This document shows, in pieces, positions 24,521 through 34,400 of a stretch of DNA of 64,000 nucleotides. The position numbers were made by a program, and so were the translations under genes. The stretch is taken from contig NZ_JACSPQ010000005.1 of assembly GCF_014837055.1 (NCBI RefSeq), positions 1 to 64,000 on the forward strand, written 5' to 3'. The first letter of the stretch is position 1; the number at the start of each line of letters is the position of its first letter. This DNA is from Phocaeicola faecium. Its GTDB lineage: Bacteria > Bacteroidota > Bacteroidia > Bacteroidales > Bacteroidaceae. The notes under the pieces were generated by a model. It saw only the letters and a program-made list of their open reading frames with translations. It was not told the DNA's origin and did not search any database.

Positions 24521-26953
24521 TTAGATGTTGGCAATACTCATGATGTCGGCAAAAACTCCTGCCGCTGTAACTCCGGCTCCTGCGCCATAGCCTTGTATCA
24601 GCATGGGGTATTCATTATACCGTTCGGTGGTAAGCAAAATAATATTATTGCTTCCTTCAAGATTATAGAACGGATGATGAAACTCTACCTCTTCTAACGC
24701 TACGGATGCTTCGCCGTTTTCCAAGCGTGCAACAAAGCGCCAGCGTTTTCCTTCGCTTTCCAGTTTCTGGCGGCGCATTTCGAAATCGGCATCCAATTCT
24801 CCGATATGTTTCCAGAAGTCATCCAGAGAGCCTTCAAAGTATTTGTCAGGAATGAAGAGATGAGTCTTTACGTCTTCCTGTTCCAACCGATAGCCTGCTT
24901 CACGTCCTAAAATCACCAGTTTGCGGATAACATCCTTCCCACTCAGGTCGATGCGCGGGTCGGGCTCAGAGTATCCTTCTTCTTTTGCTTTGCGGATAAT
25001 CTTGCTGAGCGGCATATCGGCGCTCAGTTCGTTGAATATATAGTTCAGTGTGCCACTCAGTACGGCTTCTATCTTCAGAATCTTGTCGCCGCTGTTAATC
25101 AGATCATTAATCGTATTGATGACCGGAAGCCCTGCACCTACGTTTGTTTCGAACAGAAACTTCACACCTCTCAGTCGGGCTATTTGTTTCAGTTCGGCAT
25201 AAATGTCATACTCCGATGAAGCCGCAATTTTGTTGGCAGCCACTACAGCAATGTTATGGCTCAGAAAATCTTTATAAAGTCCGGCTATTTCCGGGCTGGC
25301 AGTACAGTCTACGAATACCGGATTGAAAATATTCATGCCGATGATTTCATCGTGCAGCACTTGCGGTGAAGACGGAATGCCTTTTTCTTCTAATTCTTTA
25401 CGGAAATCGGCAAGGTCGATACCCCGGCGCGTAAAGTAAGCAAGATGACCGTTTGCTATACCTACGATACGCAGCATGAGTCCCCGTTCTTGTTTCAGCT
25501 TTTCTTGTTGGGCATGAATCTGCTCAATCAAGCTGCTCCCTACCGTACCGATTCCGCATATAAAAAGGTTTAATACCTGATATTCGGATAAGAAAAAAGA
25601 ATCGTGGATGACATTGAGTGTCTTGCGCAGCGAACCGCCGTCTACCACAAACGAAATGTTTGTCTCCGAAGCACCCTGCGCACAGGCGATTACATTGATA
25701 CCGTTACGTCCTAACGTACCGAACAGCTTTCCGGCTATTCCCGGAGTATGTTTCATGTTTTCTCCTACGATGGCAACCGTAGCCAGTCCGCCTTCTGCTT
25801 TCATCGGACTGATTTCGCCCATTTCGATTTCTTTCGAAAATTCTTCATTCAGTACTTCACATGCCAGAGCCGCATCTTCGTTACGCACACCGATAGAAGT
25901 AGAGTTTTCTGACGAAGCCTGCGAAACGAGGAATACGCTGATACCGTTTTCTGCCAATGTTTTAAAGATGCGATGATTCACACCGATAACACCCACCATA
26001 CCCAGTCCGGTCATGGTGATAAGGCAGGTATCATTGATAGAGGAAATACCCTTAATCGGTTTCGATGAATGGTCGGCTTCCTGTTTGATAATGGTACCCG
26101 GAGCATCGGGGTTAAACGTATTCTTTATTAATATAGGTATGTTTTTATGACATACGGGGTAAATGGTAGGCGGATAAACCACCTTCGCACCGAAGTTACA
26201 CAGCTCCATAGCCTCCACATAGCTCAGTTCGGTGATAGGATAAGCGGTACTGATAACACGCGGGTCGGCAGTCATAAAGCCGTCTACATCTGTCCATATT
26301 TCCAGAATATCTGCATCGAGGGCAGCGGCAATGATAGATGCCGTATAATCTGAGCCACCCCGTCCGAGGTTGGTTACTTCGTTTGTCAATTTGTCGGTCG
26401 AAATGAATCCCGGTACGAGCGATACCTTCGGAATCTCGCGGAACGTTTTGCGCACCAATTGGTTCGTCAGTTCCGAGTCGAGGATATGGCGGTTATGTTT
26501 CTTTTCGGTCTTGATGAAAGTACGCGAGTCAAACCATTGCGCTCCTTCTATCAGCGTAGCCACAATGATGGACGAAAGCCGTTCGCCGTAGCTTACAATC
26601 GTAGCCGAAGTTTTGGGAGACAAGTCGCGGATTAAGTAAATGCCCTGAAAAATATCTTTCAGTTCGCTTAACAGTTCGTTTACTTGGTCAAGCAACACCT
26701 CTCGTCCGTGTCCGGCAGGAATCACGGTATAAACCATTTCGATGTGTCGGTTTACGATTTCTTTCATTTCTTTTTCGTACGAAGAATCGCCTGCCGCTGC
26801 CATTTTGGATGTGTTAATCAGTTTATCGGTGATGCCTCCGAGGGCGGAAACTACCACGATTACTTTATCGTCTACTGCTTCGACTATTTTTTTCACGCTC
26901 AACATGCTGTTCACGGAACCTACGGATGTTCCGCCGAATTTCAATACTTTCAT
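24521..26953 (-). CDS. thrA: Bifunctional aspartate kinase / homoserine dehydrogenase I
   Basis: 810 residues from ATG 26953 (MKVLKFGGTSVGSVNSM). The kinase domain spans about 1-300 (KFGGTSVG; GRGGSDYTASIIAAAL). Tandem ACT-like regulatory domains follow at about 310-460. Homoserine dehydrogenase spans about 465-810 (FICGIGTVGSSLIEQI nucleotide site; VLSGTLNYIFNEL; EPDPRIDLSGKDV). It catalyses the first and third steps of threonine biosynthesis, and the ACT domains suggest threonine feedback. First gene of the operon, preceded by a leader peptide and attenuator hairpin. A frame extending to 26980 exists but adds only nine poorly conserved residues. Confidence 0.96.
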   Translation of the reverse strand: MKVLKFGGTSVGSVNSMLSVKKIVEAVDDKVIVVVSALGGITDKLINTSKMAAAGDSSYEKEMKEIVNRHIEMVYTVIPAGHGREVLLDQVNELLSELKDIFQGIYLIRDLSPKTSATIVSYGERLSSIIVATLIEGAQWFDSRTFIKTEKKHNRHILDSELTNQLVRKTFREIPKVSLVPGFISTDKLTNEVTNLGRGGSDYTASIIAAALDADILEIWTDVDGFMTADPRVISTAYPITELSYVEAMELCNFGAKVVYPPTIYPVCHKNIPILIKNTFNPDAPGTIIKQEADHSSKPIKGISSINDTCLITMTGLGMVGVIGVNHRIFKTLAENGISVFLVSQASSENSTSIGVRNEDAALACEVLNEEFSKEIEMGEISPMKAEGGLATVAIVGENMKHTPGIAGKLFGTLGRNGINVIACAQGASETNISFVVDGGSLRKTLNVIHDSFFLSEYQVLNLFICGIGTVGSSLIEQIHAQQEKLKQERGLMLRIVGIANGHLAYFTRRGIDLADFRKELEEKGIPSSPQVLHDEIIGMNIFNPVFVDCTASPEIAGLYKDFLSHNIAVVAANKIAASSEYDIYAELKQIARLRGVKFLFETNVGAGLPVINTINDLINSGDKILKIEAVLSGTLNYIFNELSADMPLSKIIRKAKEEGYSEPDPRIDLSGKDVIRKLVILGREAGYRLEQEDVKTHLFIPDKYFEGSLDDFWKHIGELDADFEMRRQKLESEGKRWRFVARLENGEASVALEEVEFHHPFYNLEGSNNIILLTTERYNEYPMLIQGYGAGAGVTAAGVFADIMSIANI

Positions 26954-27043
26954 GTACGGTATGGTATTGTGCCTCTTCACCTGTCATAGCCAGACAGAAA
27001 GGAAGAGCCGGATTAAAATAAAATCTTGATTACTGGAAAAACG

Positions 27044-27084
27044 AAAAAAGTCTGCCTTTGCAGACGTGTATCGCGTAGATACAC
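27044..27084 (-). terminator. Attenuator hairpins in the thr leader
   Basis: On the minus strand GTGTATC-TACGC-GATACAC (27066-27084) is followed at once by GTCTGC-AAAG-GCAGAC (27050-27065) and six T. The second hairpin is a classical intrinsic terminator placed between the leader peptide and thrA, about 90 bp before the thrA start. The first stem could take part in the alternative fold. Confidence 0.8.
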
Positions 27085-27099
27085 ATAAACATACTATCC

Positions 27100-27189
27100 T
27101 TACCCCCGAGGGGTCATCCCGGTAGCCGATGTGACAGCGGGCATTCGCCCTGTCCCCGTCAAGATGATATAAAGATAGCGTTCAGTCAT
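27100..27189 (-). CDS. thrL: thr operon leader peptide (29 aa)
   Basis: A 30-codon frame beginning 14 bp or so after the predicted transcription start encodes a 29-residue peptide with six Thr and two adjacent Ile (MTERYLYIILTGTG, then further residues including VTSATGMTPRG at the end). It precedes the terminator hairpin and thrA. Ribosome stalling at Thr (ACN) or Ile codons under starvation would give attenuation control as in the enterobacterial thr operon. Hairpin-forming GC-rich repeats lie inside the frame (GACAG-GGC / GCC-CTGTC-like and ACCCC / GGGGGT). Confidence 0.7.
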   Translation of the reverse strand: MTERYLYIILTGTGRMPAVTSATGMTPRG

Positions 27190-27210
27190 AGATTAATGTT
27201 TTCTCGACGG

Positions 27211-27240
27211 CAAATATAACAACATTTTTCTACAAACAAA
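27211..27240 (-). promoter_or_regulatory. Promoter of the thr operon
   Basis: Minus strand: -7 TATATTTG at 27211-27218, with TTTG at 27237-27240 (18 bp spacing) and another at 27233-27236 as -33 candidates. Places the start point near 27203, just before the leader ATG at 27189. Confidence 0.7.
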
Positions 27241-27322
27241 TACTTTTCCCGTTATTTTTTGCACAAATATGTCTATTCTTGCCGATAATGTCTTTCAAAG
27301 TATCACGATTGAAATATTCCGG

Positions 27323-29152
27323 TTATGCCAACTCTAATCCTAATTCTTCTTTCAGTTTGAGCAGGCTTGGGTTTTTTTTGCTCATCATCTGGAAGCGTTC
27401 CAAATGGCTGTATGCGCGCACGTTTTCTTCAGGAGCGCTGACACGTACGGTCATTTTTATCTTCCGGTTATGCAGTTGTTGGCGGAGGTAATCTTCAATC
27501 TGCGGCATCAACTGCTGCATATATTTCTGAACAATCTCATTGTCTACGGCTACTTCGAATGTTGTCTGGTCTGCTTGCAGTTGGGGGTGCATGTTCTGCA
27601 TACGTCCGGCGTTGGCGGCTTCTTCTTTGGGCAGGCGTACCGCAAATTCCCGCCAATAATAATTCAAATCTTTTTCGTTGAAGATATAGTCTTCCCATTC
27701 TTCTTCCGCTTGTGTAACGGAAGAAGCTGCCGGAGCGTTTTGCTGCGTCGCAGTAGCTTGTTGGGCATGAGGACGACGGATTGACATGCCGATACTTCCT
27801 GCTTTGAGTACCGGAGTTTTCTTTCCTGTATCTGTTTTAGGCAGTGGGTTGGCATGAATGTTCGGCTGGGCAGGTTCGCGCAATGTCTCTGCCGGAGCTG
27901 CCGGTTGAGTATAGGCAGTAGCCGCCGGCTGTTGTGCGGAAGCCGCAGGTGCCGACTGTGGTTGTGGCGCCGGCGAAGCGGATGCCGCTTGCGTTTGGTT
28001 AAATACAGGGTTTAAAGTCTTTTTAGGGCGATGCCCGCCTGCCGCGTCTTCCGGTTCGGCAGTAAGTTGAGCCACCTCAATGAGGGTCAGTTCCACTAAT
28101 AAGCGTTTGTTCTTGCTGACGCGATAGTTCAGGTCGCAATCGTTACAGAGCTTCATGGCGCGATAAAGGAACTTGGGAGAACACTGCTGTGCCTGTGCTT
28201 GGTAACGTTCGCGAATGGAAGCTCCAACCTCTAATAAAGGAAGGGTAGCGGGGTCGCGGCTAACCAGAAGGTCGCGGAAGTGAGAACTTAATCCGGTAAT
28301 GAAGTGGTTGCCGTCGAAGCCTTTTCGCAGAATGTCATTGAATATCAGCAGACAGTCTGTTACCTTGTTATGCAAGAAACAGTCCGTCAGCTTGAAATAA
28401 TATTCGTAATCAAGTACGTTGAGGTTTTCGATAACGCTTTGGTACGTAATGTGTCCGTTGGTGAAACTCACCACTTGATCGAATATCGAAAGCGCGTCGC
28501 GCATACCGCCGTCTGCTTTCTGGGCGATTACGGTAAGCGCTTCGGGTTCGGCATCGATACCCTCTTTCTTTGCCACGTTTTCCAGATGCTCTACCGTGTC
28601 GGTCACGCTGATTCGGTTAAAGTCGTAAATCTGACAGCGGCTCAATATGGTAGGCAGAATCTTATGTTTTTCGGTAGTGGCAAGAATGAAAATGGCATGA
28701 TGAGGCGGCTCTTCTAACGTTTTCAAGAAAGCGTTGAAAGCCGCTTGTGAAAGCATGTGAACCTCGTCGATGATATATACCTTATATTTCCCGATTTGGG
28801 GCGGGATGCGTACCTGCTCGATAAGCGAACGGATGTCCTCCACCGAGTTGTTCGAAGCGGCATCGAGTTCATGGATGTTATACGACCGCTGCTCGTTGAA
28901 CGCCTTGCAAGATTCACACTCGTTACATGCCTCGCCGTCGGCAGTAGGCTGCAAACAGTTGATGGTCTTGGCAAAGATACGCGCACACGTGGTTTTTCCC
29001 ACTCCGCGCGGACCGCAGAACAGGTATGCGTGAGCCAGCTTGTGGTTGGCTATGGCGTTTTTCAGCGTAGTGGTCAAGGCGCGTTGCCCCACTACCGTAT
29101 CGAATGTCGCCGGGCGGTATTTCCGAGCCGATACAATGTAATTTTCCTCCAT
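27323..29152 (-). CDS. dnaX: DNA polymerase III subunit gamma/tau
   Basis: 609 residues from ATG 29152 (MEENYIVSARKYRPATFDTVVGQ). Clamp-loader ATPase: Walker A CGPRGVGKTTCARIF, zinc cysteines (NCLQ...CNECESC), Walker B IIDEVHMLS and sensor TILSRCQIYDFNRI. A Pro/Ala/Gln-rich linker runs over about residues 370-500, then a tau-like C-terminal domain. The upstream in-frame ATG at 29242 precedes the two -7 boxes at 29184-29199 and is rejected. I saw no convincing slippery site for making gamma by frameshift. Confidence 0.95.
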   Translation of the reverse strand: MEENYIVSARKYRPATFDTVVGQRALTTTLKNAIANHKLAHAYLFCGPRGVGKTTCARIFAKTINCLQPTADGEACNECESCKAFNEQRSYNIHELDAASNNSVEDIRSLIEQVRIPPQIGKYKVYIIDEVHMLSQAAFNAFLKTLEEPPHHAIFILATTEKHKILPTILSRCQIYDFNRISVTDTVEHLENVAKKEGIDAEPEALTVIAQKADGGMRDALSIFDQVVSFTNGHITYQSVIENLNVLDYEYYFKLTDCFLHNKVTDCLLIFNDILRKGFDGNHFITGLSSHFRDLLVSRDPATLPLLEVGASIRERYQAQAQQCSPKFLYRAMKLCNDCDLNYRVSKNKRLLVELTLIEVAQLTAEPEDAAGGHRPKKTLNPVFNQTQAASASPAPQPQSAPAASAQQPAATAYTQPAAPAETLREPAQPNIHANPLPKTDTGKKTPVLKAGSIGMSIRRPHAQQATATQQNAPAASSVTQAEEEWEDYIFNEKDLNYYWREFAVRLPKEEAANAGRMQNMHPQLQADQTTFEVAVDNEIVQKYMQQLMPQIEDYLRQQLHNRKIKMTVRVSAPEENVRAYSHLERFQMMSKKNPSLLKLKEELGLELA

Positions 29153-29183
29153 GAACAGATTGGTTTTCGTTGCTTGACAGATG

Positions 29184-29199
29184 CAAAAATACAAAAATA
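29184..29199 (-). promoter_or_regulatory. Two adjacent -7 elements for dnaX
   Basis: Minus strand has TATTTTTG twice, at 29184-29191 and 29192-29199, both fitting TAnnTTTG and downstream of the alternative ATG at 29242. Confidence 0.55.
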
Positions 29200-29398
29200 A
29201 CGGGAATATCCGAGAGATTGGATGGATAAAAGAATAATTCATTGAAATACATCCGGCATGAAAAAACCTGCTTAAATTTCCTGATGGGTTAATTTAAACA
29301 GCACCACGCAAAAAGATATTGTTATTGGCATCCGACAATATTTAGAAGCAGAAAAAAAATAAACAACTGTAAAACAGGTATATACAAAACCAAAAATC

Positions 29399-29480
29399 TT
29401 ACCGCTTGGATTGCCTCGTCTTACCGCTTAGGCGGAGCCGTTTTACCGCATGGAAGACCTCGTGTAACCGCAAGCATTTC
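29399..29480. repeat. Intergenic 22-nt-period array, copy G (TTACCGC type)
   Basis: Units begin TTACCGCTTGG (29399), TTACCGCTTAGG (29421), TTACCGCATGG (29443) and TAACCGCAAGC (29465), exactly 22 nt apart. It lies in the 29243-29624 gap, which otherwise holds only the terminator at 29499-29545. Confidence 0.75.
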
Positions 29481-29498
29481 AAACCATATAGTATAGAG

Positions 29499-29545
29499 AA
29501 AAAAAGGTCGCCTTACTGCCCGTGCAGGCAATAAAGCGACCTTTG
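29499..29545 (-). terminator. Terminator of the phosphoesterase-susC-susD operon
   Basis: Long hairpin: AAGGTCGC pairs with GCGACCTT and inner CTGCC with GGCA. On the minus strand the stem is followed by seven T. Located 80 bp after the susD stop. Confidence 0.8.
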
Positions 29546-29624
29546 ATACCATAACTGAAAAACGCTGATTTTATAGCCTTATTATCCGTTTTTCCTTATT
29601 AATCACCCGTCTTATAACAAAATA

Positions 29625-31424
29625 TCAGATAGAAAGTCCGTCGTCCCAACCCGGGTTCTGTGCCAGACTCGGATTCAACGAACGTTCGTTGATTGGTATC
29701 GGATAGAGATAATCGCGTTCTTCATCAAACGGCGTACGGCTAATGTTATGGTGATAATTGATATATCCGTGGTTGCCTTCAGAAAGAGTTATATCCGAAC
29801 CAATCCGATATATCTGCGCACCGTCAAGAACCGGTTCGTTATCTCCCTCATACAAAACCACATCAATCTGACCGTCTCCGCTCAGGTCGTATTCGCCTGC
29901 ACTGGGGAAATACATACCCATAAGAGACTGGTCGATACAAGCACCGGCTTTCCAACGGACCAAGTCATCGAAACGGAAACCTTCCTGAGTCAGCTCGATA
30001 GCACGCTCACGGCGGATCTCCAAGATTACGCCCTGATTGCTTCTGGTTACGTTGGTATAACCGTATTCGGCAGACGAAAGGTAGCTGTCGGGATTGGCAT
30101 TGGCTTGAGCCATATCCAAATGAGGCATATCTACACGGTCGCGGATTTCATTGACCGATTTGTCCAAATCTTCTTGGGTCAGTGTTCCTAACTCGGCTTT
30201 AGCCTCAGCAAAATTCAGCATCACTTCAGCAAGGCGGAATACCGGAAGGTCGCAAGTAGAACGGTCGTTACGGTCTACCTGACCACCCGAAGCCGACGGG
30301 TCTTGCACGTATTTAATCGGCTGGTAACCTGTTACGCTAACCGACAAATCAGGAGCCAGAATATCCGTCCTGCCGATACGGTGATAGCCCGGAGTACGGA
30401 TGCTCTGCGCCAGACGCGGGTCGCGGTCTTTCACTTCCTCGGTAAACGGCATGGTTTCCCAACCGGCACGGTCGGTAAAACGTGTTCCGTCTTTCATCAG
30501 ATACGTATTAATCAATTTACGGGTCAGCCCCGGACGTCCCTGCGTAGGCACCAGCGTATGCGCCGTTGCATTATGGTAAACGCTCATGCCGTAATCAAAT
30601 TTGATGGCAAGGATGTATTCATCGGGATTGGCATCTTCTTCGGCAAACAGCATCAGGTAATCTTCTTCCGGATTTCCGGTAGAATACAAATGATATTCAC
30701 CGCCGTCAATCAATTCTTCTGCTGCATCCGCTGCCTGTTGCAGGTAATACGTATAATCATTCCCATCCAAAGTCAGGTTATGGTATTTGCGGTAAGTACC
30801 TTCGTACAGGCAGAAACGAGACTTCAACGCCAACGCTGCCCCACGGGTCACACGGAAAGGACTGCTTGATTCTTCCGCACGGGTAGGCAGGTTCTCGATA
30901 GCATAGTCAATATCGGCAAGCATGTTGGTCATCACCAGTTCGCGCGAATCACGCGCCTTATACAGGTCGGGGTCGTCCGAAAACATTTCTTTATCATACC
31001 AAGGCACATCGCCGAAACGTTTTACCTTGTCATAATAGAAGTAGGCACGGAAGAAACGTGCCACTGCGGTATATTTTGTAGCCGCTTCCGCATCTTCACA
31101 TTTATCCACATTACCTAATAAGGTATTGACACTGCGCAAGGCTGTCCAGCTCCATCCGCCTCCGCTTGCCGGGACGATACGGTTTTCTCCGCCCAATATT
31201 TCATCGGAAAGTTCTTGCTGTACATATACATCGCTCTGCTCGTCATACGGCGATTTATTGAGAATGCTGTTATAAAAACCGTTGCTGAAAAGCTGGAGGT
31301 CGGTTTCTGTTCTGAAATAGTTTTCCTCCTCTATTTCACTCAAAGGGCTTTTATTTAGCCAGTCGTCACACGATGAAAGTCCGGCGAACAATGCAAGTGC
31401 TATAAATATATTTCTTTTTTTCAT
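29625..31424 (-). CDS. SusD/RagB-family outer-membrane nutrient-binding lipoprotein
   Basis: 599 residues with lipoprotein signal (MKKRNIFIALALFAGLSSC; lipobox LSSC, then DDWLNKSPLSEI as usual for SusD). TPR-like helices are in the N-terminal half (RAYFYYDKVKRFGDVPWYD). The conserved C-terminal block is EIRRERAIELTQEGFRFDDL. It caps the TonB-dependent channel encoded upstream and binds the substrate at the cell surface. Adjacent genes give no glycan-degrading enzyme, so the ligand may not be a polysaccharide. Confidence 0.95.
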   Translation of the reverse strand: MKKRNIFIALALFAGLSSCDDWLNKSPLSEIEEENYFRTETDLQLFSNGFYNSILNKSPYDEQSDVYVQQELSDEILGGENRIVPASGGGWSWTALRSVNTLLGNVDKCEDAEAATKYTAVARFFRAYFYYDKVKRFGDVPWYDKEMFSDDPDLYKARDSRELVMTNMLADIDYAIENLPTRAEESSSPFRVTRGAALALKSRFCLYEGTYRKYHNLTLDGNDYTYYLQQAADAAEELIDGGEYHLYSTGNPEEDYLMLFAEEDANPDEYILAIKFDYGMSVYHNATAHTLVPTQGRPGLTRKLINTYLMKDGTRFTDRAGWETMPFTEEVKDRDPRLAQSIRTPGYHRIGRTDILAPDLSVSVTGYQPIKYVQDPSASGGQVDRNDRSTCDLPVFRLAEVMLNFAEAKAELGTLTQEDLDKSVNEIRDRVDMPHLDMAQANANPDSYLSSAEYGYTNVTRSNQGVILEIRRERAIELTQEGFRFDDLVRWKAGACIDQSLMGMYFPSAGEYDLSGDGQIDVVLYEGDNEPVLDGAQIYRIGSDITLSEGNHGYINYHHNISRTPFDEERDYLYPIPINERSLNPSLAQNPGWDDGLSI

Positions 31425-31454
31425 AATCGTTTTGCTTTTGTTTAATAGTTCATG

Positions 31455-34400
31455 TTAGAAAGTGACATCAATACCGAACAGGAATGATTTCTGCCACGGA
31501 TAGAATGCATTGTTGTAAGCTCCGCTCCGGTCGATAGCTCCTTCAGGGTCGACATACTTCGAATGTTTCTTCAACGGAGACCAGTAGCAAAGGTTTTCAC
31601 CCGTAAAATATACACGTACAGACTCAATGCCGGCTTTCTTCGTCCACTGTTGCGGCAGGGTATAACCCACAGTCAGGTTCTTGAAACGCATGTAACGTAT
31701 ATTCTGCAAATAACGGTCGTTTACATTGCTCAGCACACCGCCCGATGCCGAATAAGCCATCGCACGCGGGAAATAAGCTCCCGTATTATCTTCTGACCAC
31801 ACATTCTGCAAGAAATCCTTCTGCAAGAAAGACAGGTACGGATAAGAGTAAGCTCCCCAGAAAGGCATGGATTCTCCATCGGGATACCAATAATGGTTTC
31901 CTGTCCCTTGGAAGAATGCCGACACATCAATGCCGTTCCAGCGCACGCTTACCGTAATACCGTATGAAAGCGAAGGCAACGAATTACCGAGTATCTTGCG
32001 GTCGCCCGGATTATCCACATTATTGCTTCCGATACCTATCTTGTTATCTCCATCCAGATTGACAAACTTCACGTCACCTGCTTGCCAACCTCCGGTTTGT
32101 CCTTTCAGTACATAACTCAAATCCAACTGTTCGGCGTATGCTTGGGCTTCTTCATCGCTTTGGAAAAGTCCGTCGGTCACGAATCCCCAGATCTCACCGA
32201 TTTCCATACCTTCATAATAAGGTTGTGCAAAAGTCTTGTTTTTATTATCATACTTAGTTACGATACTCTTATAGTCGCTCAGGTTAAGCCCGACGCTGTA
32301 TTCAAACGGCTTGCCTCCCAATGTTAATTGGTCACGCCAGTTCAATGTGATTTCATATCCTTTTGTACGCAGGTCGGCAGCATTCATATCAGGCACACTC
32401 GCACCGTATACAGCAGGAAGTTCCACGCCGTCGGTCAACATATCGCGTGTATTACGTATATAGCCGTCTACCGTCAGGTTCAAGCGATTTCCTAACATCG
32501 TCAGGTCGAAACCGAAATCCCATTGCTGGGCTGTTTCCCAAGTCATGTCCGAAGCTATCGGAGCACCCAATGTAGAATATTTGGGCAACACACTTCCTTC
32601 GCCGAACGTATAGCCTAAATTGGCTATCGAAACCAGACGTGCGAAAGTATAGTAAGACGATACATTTTGGTTACCCAAGCTACCGAAAGACGCTCTGATT
32701 TTCAAGTTATCTACCAAACGGCGTGCAGGCTGGAAGAAAGATTCTTCCGAAATACGCCATCCCACAGAAGCTGACGGGAAGAATCCCCAACGGTTGCCTT
32801 TCGCAAAACGGGAAGTACCATCGTAGCGTCCGCTCACTTCGAATAGGTAGCGGCTCATATAGTCATAGTTAATACGTCCGAAGATACCTAACAAAGCATA
32901 TTCGTTCTGACCACCGCCTACACCGGTAATGGTAGCACCTTCGGCATTCTGACCTACCAAATCCAAGTCGTCCAAATCGGCAGATACCAAGTTCTCACCG
33001 TATCCGGAAACATTTTTGCTCTTCCATGCCTCGTAGTTCATACCGGCTACTACAGTCAAATGATGTGCATCGTTAAACGTATCGGTATAATTACCAAAGA
33101 TGTTCGTAGAATAATAATTACTTGTATTCACCGACTCGTCCAAACGGTTGGCACCGGCACCGGTAGCATACGAAAGCAAATCGCCATCGGGATATTCACG
33201 GTAATACATCGGATTGGAACGGCTCGTATTGCGCGTCTGATACAAACGGTAAGTAAAGTCGCCCGTAAAGCTCAGTTCTTTTATGGGAGAATAAACCAAA
33301 CGGGTAGTATTCGAGAAGTCAGTACCCCGTTCTATATTGCGGTGTGAATCTTCACCCAACAAGATATGCCGGCCATTGGCTACCTTATAATTCAAATAAG
33401 GTGTACTATACAACCACGAACCGTCAGGGTTCTTCTGAGGGAAACAAGCCAAAGCATGGCGGGCACTATATGCCAAGGTATTTTCTACGCTGCCATCGCC
33501 CAAATAATTGTATTGCGAACTGTAGAACGAAGTATTGTTCGACATTGTAAACCACTCATTGATACGGAAATCAATCTTCGAACGCAAATTATACTTCCGG
33601 AAAACATCGGGATTTTCGCGCAAGATACCGGTCTGTTTGTCGAACGAACCCGACAAATAATATTTGATATCGTCTTTTCCGCCGCTGATTGAAATATTGT
33701 GCTGCTGCATCGGGCGGTTATCGCGATACAATTCGTGCCACCAGTCGTGGTTTCCGTAATATACCCACTGGCGACGGCCGTTGCGTACATCTTCCACTAC
33801 CCACGGGCGGTCGGGGTTTTCGGTCTTGTCGTTCACACGGTCCCACAATGCCTGCATGTCTTGATCGGTATAATCGACATACAATGTACCCGAATCGGCT
33901 TGCCAGAACTGATTGATGGTATAAACCGACCAATAACCGGTTGTTTCATAATCGGTAGAAGTAGTAGGCGCCTGCCAACCGAAGCGGCCACTATAACGTA
34001 CTGTGGCTTTTCCGTCTTTGGCGGCTCCCGACTTGGTTGTGACCAAAATCACACCGAAGGCTGCACGCGCACCGTAAATAGCAGCTGCCGACGCATCCTT
34101 AATGACAGAAATCGACTCTACGTCGTTCGGGTTGATGCGGTCAATCTCGCCTACCGCACCGTCTATCAATACCAGCGGTTCGGCATCGTTGATAGAAGTC
34201 ACACCACGCACATTGATAGAAGCCGAACTTCCCGGAACACCCGAAGAAGTGGTTACGTTCAAACCGGCTACCGTACCTTGCAGCATGTTACTCAACGAAG
34301 TAGTTACGCGGTTTTCCAGCTCATCACCTCCAATGTTGGCAACAGCTCCGGTAAGGTTTACTTTCTTCTGTTTACCGTAACCTACCACAACCGTTTCGTT

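Noticed and set aside
27100..27189. Reading the thr leader region as a metabolite riboswitch
   Set aside because: It has no resemblance to a known aptamer I could recall; a Thr/Ile-rich short frame plus terminator explains it better.
27664..27855. Alternate minus-strand frame in the dnaX linker, as evidence of a programmed frameshift
   Set aside because: No A-AAA-AAG-type slippery heptamer with a downstream structure was evident; the frame is a by-product of the repetitive Pro/Ala/Gln linker.
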